NCBI GenBank assembly: GCA_947174885.1
Contig: CAMWKO010000014.1
Coordinates: forward strand, 1-64,000
DNA length: 64,000 nt
From: an uncultured Clostridia bacterium
GTDB lineage: Bacteria > Bacillota > Clostridia > Lachnospirales > Lachnospiraceae
Direction: 5' to 3'
The notes beneath the pieces are model-generated. The model was given only the letters and a program-made list of their open reading frames with translations, ran no database searches and was not told where the DNA came from. Below are positions 1-9,495 of this stretch, piece after piece; within the stretch, counting starts at the first letter, position 1, and each line of letters starts with the position of its first letter. Made by a program: the position numbers and the translations under genes.

Positions 1-49
1 TATGATGATGTAAGCTTTTTGAAGCTAAAAATAAAAAATACGGAAACTC
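1..49. repeat. Right part of MITE-like inverted-repeat element, cut by the window edge or truncated
   Basis: atgatgatgtaagctttttgaagctaaaaataaaaaatacggaaactc matches the right terminal repeat of the 8.4, 34.2 and 49.2 kb copies. Confidence 0.8.
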
Positions 50-179
50 AAGAAAGAAAAAAATATAATTTATCGTAATTATTTAATAAAAAATACTTGC
101 ATTTTATTAAAATTAGTGATACTGTGTTAACGTGTTATTTAGCAATTTTAGTAATTCGTAGATAATAGGAGACGTTGAA

Positions 180-590
180 ATGAAGAAAGAAACAGCTACA
201 GAAACAAAGGAAACTAAGGTAGACACAAAAGCAGTTAAGGCAGAAGACACAAAGGCAGTTGAAGCAGTTAAGGCTGAGGAAAAGAAAGCTACAAAAACAG
301 CTGTAAAGAAAACACCTGCTAAGACAACAGCAAAGAAAACAACTACAACAAAGAAAGCTACAACTACAAAGACTACAGAAGCTAAGGAAACATTAGAAAG
401 CCATGTTGTTGTTCAGACAAATAATAGCGAGATTGTTGCAGATGATCTCATTAAAAAAGCTTTAAATGCATATAAAGAAGAAGGAAACAAAACAAAGGTT
501 AAAGGAATTGATATTTACATTAAGCCTGAAGAAAATGCAGCATATTATGTAATTAATGATAAGATTGCAGGTAGGGTTGATATCTTCTAA
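180..590 (+). CDS. Lys/Thr/Ala-rich (histone H1-like) N-terminal tail joined to a small conserved C-terminal domain (DUF6465-like)
   Basis: ORF with upstream aggaga RBS; low-complexity KKTPAKTTAKKTTTTKK tail, then VVVQTNNSEIVADDLIKKALNAYKEEG. Confidence 0.75.
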   Translation: MKKETATETKETKVDTKAVKAEDTKAVEAVKAEEKKATKTAVKKTPAKTTAKKTTTTKKATTTKTTEAKETLESHVVVQTNNSEIVADDLIKKALNAYKEEGNKTKVKGIDIYIKPEENAAYYVINDKIAGRVDIF

Positions 591-614
591 TAATAGTGTA
601 CATATTCAGTATTT

Positions 615-655
615 AAAGGTCTTGCATATATATTACTTATGTGCAAGCCTTTTTT
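615..655 (+). terminator. Rho-independent terminator
   Basis: aaaggtcttgcatatatattacttatgtgcaagcctttttt hairpin plus T run after the 180..590 CDS. Confidence 0.75.
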
Positions 656-727
656 CATCTTATAGAAAAGTTCTTCGGATTTCCGGTTCAGTGAAACAAA
701 GCAGGATAAAAGAAAGGTAAAAATAGT

Positions 728-1267
728 ATGGAATTAGATATTTTAAGAGCTATTCAAAGTATTCACAATCCGATACTTGATAAAATAATGATTGTTATTA
801 CAACATTAGGAGATGCAGGTATATTCTGGATATTAGTTTCTGTAATTTTATTATTTTTTAAAAAATACAGAAAAATAGGAGTGGCATCATTAGGAGCTTT
901 AGTATTGTCTCTTATATTTACAAACGGAATAATAAAGAATCTGTTTGATAGGGTAAGGCCATTTATGTATGATGAAGCAATAAGACAGAGTCTTCTTATA
1001 AAAGAACCTTTTGACTCATCATTTCCATCAGGACATACTTCAGCATCCATAGCTGCAGCAGTATCTATTTTTATTTTTAATAAGAAGTGGGGTACGGCAG
1101 CAATAGTTTTAGCTTTAATGATAGGATTTTCAAGATTGTATCTGTTTGTACATTTTCCAACTGATGTACTGACAGGTCTGATAGCAGGTATACTCTATGC
1201 GATAATATCAGCTTTAATAGTTGTGAAGCTTGATGAAAAGTATAAATTTAAATGGCTTAGAGGATAG
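728..1267 (+). CDS. PAP2 family phosphatase
   Basis: KNLFDRVRP, SFPSGHTSAS and SRLYLFVHFPTDVLTG motifs; multiple TM segments. Confidence 0.9.
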   Translation: MELDILRAIQSIHNPILDKIMIVITTLGDAGIFWILVSVILLFFKKYRKIGVASLGALVLSLIFTNGIIKNLFDRVRPFMYDEAIRQSLLIKEPFDSSFPSGHTSASIAAAVSIFIFNKKWGTAAIVLALMIGFSRLYLFVHFPTDVLTGLIAGILYAIISALIVVKLDEKYKFKWLRG

Positions 1268-1401
1268 AGAAAATAAATTGTTTAGTATTATTTATGGTAA
1301 TGGCGAAACTTTATAGAAGAGATTTGAACTGTCAATGAAAAATAGTACATGATATAGATGTAATAATGATATTGATGTTTTTTGATGAGTAACATAGTAA
1401 T

Positions 1402-1430
1402 TTGACATTTTTTAATATAAAAAGTGATAA
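1402..1430 (+). promoter_or_regulatory. Putative sigma-A promoter of the gdhA leader
   Basis: TTGACA (1402-1407), 17 bp spacer, TGATAA (1425-1430). Confidence 0.5.
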
Positions 1431-1498
1431 TTTTATATAAAAAAGCCTTGTGTATAATATTCTTTTGTTTTAAAATAATTGACGAGACAAAGGCGCCC

Positions 1499-1528
1499 AA
1501 AAAAGATATGGTAAGCCATATCTTTTTT
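1499..1528 (+). terminator. Intrinsic terminator-like hairpin in the gdhA leader
   Basis: aaaaaagatatgg taag ccatatctttttt perfect stem plus T run, about 146 nt before gdhA. Confidence 0.75.
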
Positions 1529-1662
1529 GTGTAAGTTATGAGAAAAATAATTCTTAGCTTATAAAGCATTATTTTTCAGATACCAGTTATCAAGTATTTA
1601 GAGCTGAAGATAGGTATTTGTACAATACATAATTTTGCGCATTTGAATAATCTTAAATTTAG

Positions 1663-3009
<1,347 letters not shown>

Positions 3010-3040
3010 TATTGAATTTATATAATATAAAATTATAGGT

Positions 3041-3079
3041 AAAAGTCCCATAAACCTTAGAGTTTATGGGACTTTTATT
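3041..3079 (+). terminator. Rho-independent terminator of gdhA
   Basis: aaaagtcccataaaccttagagtttatgggacttttatttt. Confidence 0.85.
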
Positions 3080-3116
3080 TTATAATAACTGTATATAAGC
3101 CATTACAAGCTGTATA

Positions 3117-3782
3117 ATGTTATTTGGTGTGGTAACACTCATTTTTGCAATCATTGATAAGCAAAGAATAAAAATTGATTTAAAGAATGAGAAGAAGTGG
3201 TCAGTAGGTGAAATGACACCTATACCTGATAAGAAATCAGTTATTAATAAAAGTGACTGTATTATAAGCATTGTTTTTACTATTTTTATGTGTATTATAC
3301 TGATTTTTCTGCCAAATTTCTTCTCTGTGTGGTTTGACATAGAGGGTGAAATCATTAGTGTTCCGTTTTTTAATTTAGATAAATGGAATATTATTCTGCC
3401 ATTTTTTATTTTGAGCATGATAATTGGTCTTGCAGACGAAATTTTACAATTGGTAATTGGCATATACTGTAAGGCGGTGATGATTAGTAATATAATTGCC
3501 GGTATTTTACAGATTGTTTTGATGGTTATAGTTTTAAAGATATTACCGTTTTGGAATCCTAATTTTATATCGAAAATAAAAGAAATCAAAGAGATAACGA
3601 AAGATATGCCGGAAAAAGGAGGAGCTATAAGTTTTATGGATTTTATTCTGGATATTGATATTAATTTTACATTATTATCAAATATTTTTTTAGCAGGTAT
3701 AATATGTATTACTGTTTTGGAAATGATAAATATTATTTATAAATCACTCAAATATGGTACTGATATTAAGCAACAAATTTAA
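3117..3782 (+). CDS. Hypothetical multi-TM membrane protein, possibly 5'-truncated
   Basis: 221 aa with several hydrophobic segments; no clear Shine-Dalgarno and begins inside a TM-like stretch. Confidence 0.5.
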   Translation: MLFGVVTLIFAIIDKQRIKIDLKNEKKWSVGEMTPIPDKKSVINKSDCIISIVFTIFMCIILIFLPNFFSVWFDIEGEIISVPFFNLDKWNIILPFFILSMIIGLADEILQLVIGIYCKAVMISNIIAGILQIVLMVIVLKILPFWNPNFISKIKEIKEITKDMPEKGGAISFMDFILDIDINFTLLSNIFLAGIICITVLEMINIIYKSLKYGTDIKQQI

Positions 3783-3806
3783 CAGCAAAAGAAACAGTGA
3801 AAATTA

Positions 3807-3851
3807 AAAAGAGCACTTGAACCATAAAGTTAATGGTTTAAATGCTCTTTC
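3807..3851. terminator. Bidirectional terminator between convergent genes
   Basis: aaagagcacttgaaccat aaagtta atggtttaaatgctcttt. Confidence 0.8.
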
Positions 3852-3914
3852 TATATAATAGGGAATTCCTATTTTACATATCGATTTTAGAATTTAATAT
3901 TATTAGAAATAAAT

Positions 3915-4562
3915 CTAATCCATAGTAGGAAGATATTCAAGCTTACTTACACTTACTTCATAAGCTGTATGTTTTTCCAATTCTTCATCATTTATTTTTT
4001 TTACATAATCTCTGCTTTGAACTCTACCCCAAACCTGAATTCTACCACCTACTTCAAAAGTGGAAGCAAAACGTGCGTTTCTACCCCAAGCTATACATGG
4101 AATATAATCTGATTTTCCATAAGGACGATTTACAGCAATAAGTAAATCAGCGATTTCTCTGCCAAGCGGTGTTTTTCTGTAAATAGGAGGTTTACAAATA
4201 AAACCATCTAAAAATATTTGATTGGTCTTACCTGCTTCAGGATTTTCATCTACAAATTCCCATTCTCTTACAAAAATTGATAAAACGAGTTTGTTTCTGT
4301 TCTCCTCATGACGATTATAAGAGCGGAACTGACCGGAAGCCTCCACAAGTCTTCCTATATAACTTTCAGTTACATCTACAAGACGTTCTGAAACCATAAG
4401 TGGAACAACATCAGTTAAATCGCTTAGTCTGTTTACGGATACATCTACAATATAAAATCCTTCTCCGTATACCTGGTGGCTGTATCTGAAATCTGAAACC
4501 ACCTCTCCAATAATAGCAACACGATTATTTTCGATAATCTTATCTACAATCTTATCTACCAT
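3915..4562 (-). CDS. Single-stranded DNA-binding protein, apparently two OB-folds
   Basis: RVAIIGEVVSDFRYSHQVYGEGFYIVDVSVNRLSD and FLDGFICKPPIYRKTPLGREIADLLIAVNRPYGKSDYIPCIAWGRNA, SSB-like. Confidence 0.8.
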   Translation of the reverse strand: MVDKIVDKIIENNRVAIIGEVVSDFRYSHQVYGEGFYIVDVSVNRLSDLTDVVPLMVSERLVDVTESYIGRLVEASGQFRSYNRHEENRNKLVLSIFVREWEFVDENPEAGKTNQIFLDGFICKPPIYRKTPLGREIADLLIAVNRPYGKSDYIPCIAWGRNARFASTFEVGGRIQVWGRVQSRDYVKKINDEELEKHTAYEVSVSKLEYLPTMD

Positions 4563-4913
4563 TCGTATTTCTCCCTTTCTTAATGAGTGTTTTCTTGTTT
4601 ATAAATTTTATTGTGCTTATTTTTTTTTAGAACAATGTACAATAAAATTATTATCTTGAGTCTTTCAGTTTTTTATTGAAATGATTGATTTAAGTGCCAA
4701 AAGCTGCTCTGTAAAGAAACAAATGACATATTTTTTTTACTAAAGTAATATAATTATTAAATCTACTTTTAGTATTCTTATCAAATATCAATAAAAAGCA
4801 AAACCTCAATAACTATTACATATATCTTATAAAGGTAAATTGTGGTATAATGATATAAGTTATGTAAAATTTATGTAAAATTTGGAAATTTTTGTAGAAA
4901 AGAGGTAATAACT

Positions 4914-5549
4914 ATGACAGTTAAGCAAGCGACTTACGAAAAATTAGCAGAGGGATTAATCCAAAAATTTAAACCAAGAGGATTTGAAGGTTATTATTGC
5001 AATACAAAAGAAGAAGCTTTAAAGCTGGCATTAGAAATCATTCCAAAGGGGGCCACTATTGCATGGGGAGGTTCGGAATCCATTAAAGAGATAGGACTGC
5101 TTGAGGCGCTAAAAAATGGAGAGTATGAACTTTTTGACAGAACTACGGCGGTTACGCCTGAAGAAAAGAAGCAAATGTATGTAAAACATATAACATCGGA
5201 TTATTTTCTTATGAGCTCCAATGCAGTTACTTTGGATGGAGAACTGGTAAATATAGATGGAAACGGAAACAGAGTAGCCTGCCTTATTACAGGACCAGAG
5301 CATATACTTATGATAGTGGGAATGAATAAAATTGTAACGGATGAAGAAACGGCTATTAAAAGAATAAGAAATTTTGCAGCACCACCAAATGGTGTAAGAT
5401 TGCAGTTAGATACACCATGCAGTACCAAGGGAAAATGCTTAGACTGTCTTTCTTCAGAGTGTATGTGCTGTCATACTGTAGTTACAAGAAAATGCAGAGA
5501 TATAGGAAGAATAAAGATTATATTAGTGGGTGAGGAGTTGGGATATTAA
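4914..5549 (+). CDS. LUD domain (LutC-like) lactate utilization protein
   Basis: GATIAWGGSESIKEIGL, FLMSSNAVTLDGELVNIDGNGNRVA, TPCSTKGKCLDCLSSECMC. Confidence 0.85.
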   Translation: MTVKQATYEKLAEGLIQKFKPRGFEGYYCNTKEEALKLALEIIPKGATIAWGGSESIKEIGLLEALKNGEYELFDRTTAVTPEEKKQMYVKHITSDYFLMSSNAVTLDGELVNIDGNGNRVACLITGPEHILMIVGMNKIVTDEETAIKRIRNFAAPPNGVRLQLDTPCSTKGKCLDCLSSECMCCHTVVTRKCRDIGRIKIILVGEELGY

Positions 5550-5732
5550 ATAAAAGTATATAGGATAAGGCACATATGAATTGATAAAACATAAAATAGA
5601 ATATATTATAAAATAGATATGTGATTTTATGAGTGGGGTACATAAACAAAAGATTTATAAGACGAGGTAAAAAATTAGAGAACCATGTTGACATATGTAG
5701 TATCAGGTGCTAATATGTCTATGTTAGTAAAT

Positions 5733-5895
5733 ATAGAGGTCGCGTTGATTATTAGTAGCTATTCTGATGTAGACGGATGCAGTTGATGATAGCAAAAGGA
5801 TGAAACGCCGAAGAATTATATATTCCGTTATATATTATTCTGGGCACAGGATTAAGAGTCGTGTGACTGTCATCTTTTATAGATGGAGAGCTATG
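5733..5895 (+). ncRNA. Lysine riboswitch (L-box) upstream of dapA
   Basis: gaggtcgcg...agtagct...aaaggatgaaacgccgaag...attctgggcacaggat...agagtcgtgtgactgtcat...gatggagagctatg match conserved L-box blocks. Confidence 0.9.
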
Positions 5896-5923
5896 TTATA
5901 AAGAAAATTTAATTACGATTTTT

Positions 5924-5955
5924 ATAGCTGGCTCATTGTGCCGGCTATTTTTATA
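5924..5955 (+). terminator. Intrinsic terminator of the lysine riboswitch
   Basis: atagctggctcattgtgccggctatttttat hairpin plus T run just after the aptamer. Confidence 0.8.
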
Positions 5956-6054
5956 TAATATAAAATGATGTGAGCCCGTTCACATTGTTAATATAAAAGC
6001 ATAATGGGTTGAATTTCCGAAGTTGATTAGATTGTTTAAAGGAGGATTTTTTAT

Positions 6055-6945
6055 ATGTCTATTTTTACAGGTGCAGGTGTTGCTATAGTTACACCAATGA
6101 ATGAAGATGGTTCCGTTAATTTTGAAAGCTTTAGAAACCTTGTAGAGGAGCAGATTGCAGGAGGTACAGATTGTATTGTAGTATGTGGTACTACAGGTGA
6201 GGCTTCAACACTTACTCATGAGGAGCATCTTGAGTGTATCAGATTTGTGGTCGAGGTTGTAAATAAGAGAATACCGGTTATTGCAGGTACAGGTTCAAAT
6301 TGTACCAGTACAGCTGTTTATTTATCAAAGGAAGCTGAAAAATATGGTGTAGACGGTGTGCTGGTTGTAACTCCATATTATAATAAGGCTACACAGAGTG
6401 GACTTGTAAAACATTTTACGACTATTGCAAATGCGATTAATGTACCGGTTGTTTTATATAATGTACCATCAAGAACGGGCTGTAATATTTTACCGGAAAC
6501 TGTTGTTAAAATTATTTCAGCTGCCAGAAATGTAGTAGCTATTAAGGAAGCAAGCGGCAATATTTCACAGGTTGCAAAATTAGCAAGACTTACAAAGGGT
6601 GCTATTGATATTTATTCAGGTAATGATGATCAGATAGTTCCGATTCTTTCATTAGGTGGAAAGGGAGTAATTTCAGTGCTTTCAAATATTGCACCAAAGC
6701 AGACACATGATATAGTAGCAGAATATTTAAATGGAAATATTGAAAAGGCAAGAGAGCTTCAGTTAGAAGCATTGGATTTATGTGATGCTCTATTCTGTGA
6801 GGTAAATCCGATTCCGGTAAAAGCTGCATTAAACCTTATGGGTAAGAATGTTGGTATTCTCAGAATGCCACTTACAGAAATGGAAGAAGCAAATAAAGAA
6901 AAACTAAAAAAAGCAATGAAAGAATATGGAATAGCACTGAGTTGA
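6055..6945 (+). CDS. dapA: 4-hydroxy-tetrahydrodipicolinate synthase
   Basis: 296 aa; GTTGEASTLTHEEH, PYYNKATQSGLVKHF, YNVPSRTGCN, AIKEASGN; preceded by lysine riboswitch. Confidence 0.97.
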   Translation: MSIFTGAGVAIVTPMNEDGSVNFESFRNLVEEQIAGGTDCIVVCGTTGEASTLTHEEHLECIRFVVEVVNKRIPVIAGTGSNCTSTAVYLSKEAEKYGVDGVLVVTPYYNKATQSGLVKHFTTIANAINVPVVLYNVPSRTGCNILPETVVKIISAARNVVAIKEASGNISQVAKLARLTKGAIDIYSGNDDQIVPILSLGGKGVISVLSNIAPKQTHDIVAEYLNGNIEKARELQLEALDLCDALFCEVNPIPVKAALNLMGKNVGILRMPLTEMEEANKEKLKKAMKEYGIALS

Positions 6946-7015
6946 GAAGCAACTCAGTGCGGAAACTCGCAATTTTATGGTGTTTAAAACATATATAGAA
7001 AAAGAGGTAAAGTAC

Positions 7016-7777
7016 ATGGTTAAAATTATAATGGCAGGCTGTAATGGCAGAATGGGCAGAGTTATTTCTGATATTGTAAAGAAAGATGAAGAGGCTGTAA
7101 TAGTTGCCGGTGTTGATATATTTGATGATGGACATAATGATTATCCGGTTTTTGATACTATTGATAAGATAGATGCAGAGGCTGATGTTATTATAGATTT
7201 TTCATCACCAAAGCTTTTAGAAGGATTACTTTCTTTTGCTGAAAATAGAAAGATGCCAATAGTTCTTTGTTCAACGGGATATGAAAGTGAACAGATTGAT
7301 ACTATTAATGCAGCTTCAAAAAATATTGCAATATTACGTTCCGGAAATATGTCATTAGGTATAAATACTGTAGTTAAAGCATTAGAGGCAGTATCAAAAA
7401 CTTTAGCAGATGCAGGCTTTGATATTGAGATTGTTGAAAAGCATCATAACCAAAAGCTTGATGCACCAAGTGGAACTGCGTTATTGCTTGCAGATGCTGT
7501 TAATAATGAGATTGGTAATGATTATGATTATAATTATGACAGAAGCAAAGAGAAGAAGAAACGTGAGAAAAAAGAAATCGGTATAAGTGCAGTAAGAGGC
7601 GGTACAATAGTAGGTGAACATGAAATTATATTTGCGGGTATTGATGAAGTCATTGAAATTAAACATACAGCTTATTCAAGAGCAATTTTTGGAAATGGTG
7701 CAGTAAATGCTGCAAAATTTTTAAAAGGAAAAACAGCAGGGATGTATTCAATGAAAGAAGTTGTGGATGCAAATTAA
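7016..7777 (+). CDS. dapB: 4-hydroxy-tetrahydrodipicolinate reductase
   Basis: MVKIIMAGCNGRMGRVI, EIVEKHHNQKLDAPSGTA, RGGTIVGEHEIIFAG; agaggt RBS supports the internal start at 7016. Confidence 0.96.
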   Translation: MVKIIMAGCNGRMGRVISDIVKKDEEAVIVAGVDIFDDGHNDYPVFDTIDKIDAEADVIIDFSSPKLLEGLLSFAENRKMPIVLCSTGYESEQIDTINAASKNIAILRSGNMSLGINTVVKALEAVSKTLADAGFDIEIVEKHHNQKLDAPSGTALLLADAVNNEIGNDYDYNYDRSKEKKKREKKEIGISAVRGGTIVGEHEIIFAGIDEVIEIKHTAYSRAIFGNGAVNAAKFLKGKTAGMYSMKEVVDAN

Positions 7778-7886
7778 TTTTAAAATAAAACACTTTTAAT
7801 ATATTTTGTATATTTTTATTTCCTTTGGGAATATTAGTAAACATAAAGGCAAAAGCCTATATTAATATTCTTAAAGGAGATTTTTT

Positions 7887-8258
7887 ATGAAGAAATTAAA
7901 AAAAGCTTTACTTATGGCGATTATTGCGTGTTCATTATGTGTAATGACAGCGTGTGGTAATGATGCAAATGGTGATGAAACAAATGATACAAAGCAGACC
8001 AATGATATAAATAATAATAACAATAATACAGATGATAAGAATAATAACAACAATAACAATACAGATGATAAAAACAATAATAATAACAACAATAATAACA
8101 ATAATAACAATGGTGGAGTAATCGATAATATAGGTGATGATATTAAAGATGGTGTGAATGATATTGTAGATGACATTGACGGAAACAATGACAACAACAA
8201 TAACAACAATAATAACGGAAACAACAATAAAAATAATAATAATGGAAATACAAGATAG
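7887..8258 (+). CDS. Asn-rich low-complexity putative lipoprotein
   Basis: MKKLKKALLMAIIACSLCVMTAC signal/lipobox, then long Asn runs encoded by mixed AAT/AAC; RBS aaaggag. Confidence 0.8.
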   Translation: MKKLKKALLMAIIACSLCVMTACGNDANGDETNDTKQTNDINNNNNNTDDKNNNNNNNTDDKNNNNNNNNNNNNNGGVIDNIGDDIKDGVNDIVDDIDGNNDNNNNNNNNGNNNKNNNNGNTR

Positions 8259-8363
8259 TTTATAATCATTATGGATGTATGAAATAATCTGTAATTAAAA
8301 ATTACCCTTTAATTTATACACATATCTCATAATAATTTGGTAAATTAAACCATAATTATTCTT

Positions 8364-8542
8364 GAGTTTCCGTATTTTTATTTTTAGCTTCAAAAAGCAT
8401 ACATCATCATAATGATGTTATGCATCTTGCGCAAAAAGTTGCAGACGAAAGTTCACTTTCATCTGCAATTTTTTGTGTAAGATGTCTATGTTGCCTTTGG
8501 CAACAAGACTTTTTGAAGCTAAAAATAAAAATACGGAAACTC
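8364..8542. repeat. Full-length MITE-like element (179 bp) with perfect 34-bp terminal inverted repeats
   Basis: 8364-8397 is the exact reverse complement of 8509-8542; internal hairpins at about 8398-8425, 8439-8468 and 8490-8506. Confidence 0.9.
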
Positions 8543-8686
8543 TAAATAATTATTATATTGAAAATGTTTCAAGAAGATATAAGTGTATATTGTAGGGTGA
8601 TTTTTTTATAATATAAAATTTTTATGAATTTAATAATTATATAAAAACGCCTTGTAACTGAATTTACCGAATATGATATTGAAACA

Positions 8687-8739
8687 GAGTTTCCATAATT
8701 TTTACCTTCTGAATTTCAAAGTAAAAAATACGGAAACTC
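8687..8739. repeat. Minimal (53 bp) copy of the same terminal-repeat family
   Basis: gagtttccataatttttaccttctgaatttcaaagtaaaaaatacggaaactc: same termini, no internal modules. Confidence 0.7.
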
Positions 8740-8745
8740 CTGTAT

Positions 8746-9285
8746 TTAGAGCTGTCTGGAGTATATAGTATCTAAAATACCTGTGGCTATGGCATTGGCG
8801 ACGGCATCAAATTCAGCATCAAATTTTTCATTATCATTTTCATTATTAATGAAGCCTGATTCTACCAGAACGGCGGGCATCTTGGTTCTTTTCAAAACCA
8901 CAAGATTTGGTCTTTCAACTACACCACGGTCGATAAAGCCTAAATCACTTAATTCGCTATTTATATTTCTGGCAAGTTCTGCAGGAATACCAGAATCACT
9001 ATATACAAGTGAGGAAATGCCGGAGCCGGTACCGGGTACATTAGCAGCATCACGATGTAAAGAAACAAATAAATCTGCACCTGATTCATTTCCTATAGTA
9101 GCCTTTTGAAATGGAGTATCATAGACATCATCTACTCTTGTATATACTACATCTACACCATTATTTTCCAGTATACTGCCCACTGCAAAGGCAAGGTTTA
9201 AATTATCATCTTTTTCTTTTCTGCCCATATAAGAAGCTCCCCAGTCACTACCACCATGACCGGCATCAATTACAACTTTAGCCAT
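8746..9285 (-). CDS. N-acetylmuramoyl-L-alanine amidase (amidase_3)
   Basis: KVVIDAGHGGSDWGASYMGRKEKDDNLNLAFAVG, DLFVSLHRDAA, AVLVESGFINNENDNEKF. Confidence 0.95.
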   Translation of the reverse strand: MAKVVIDAGHGGSDWGASYMGRKEKDDNLNLAFAVGSILENNGVDVVYTRVDDVYDTPFQKATIGNESGADLFVSLHRDAANVPGTGSGISSLVYSDSGIPAELARNINSELSDLGFIDRGVVERPNLVVLKRTKMPAVLVESGFINNENDNEKFDAEFDAVANAIATGILDTIYSRQL

Positions 9286-9495
9286 TTTTACCTGCTTTAA
9301 TTTTATGATTTTGTATATACTATGTTTTAAGTGGAAAAAATGTGAGTGCTATGATAAACTATATAAGTGAAATCAATGATTGGTATGTAAAAAATACACT
9401 CAGGTTATAGTGGCATGGTGAGAAAAATAATTAAATTTTAATTTTGTTAATACAAGCAATAGAAGAAAGGAGAAGATGGAAACATCTTAAAATAT

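Noticed and set aside
7871-8269. 132-aa poly-Leu/Ser minus-strand ORF
   Set aside because: Mirror of the Asn-rich lipoprotein gene on the other strand; the + strand ORF has RBS and a lipobox.
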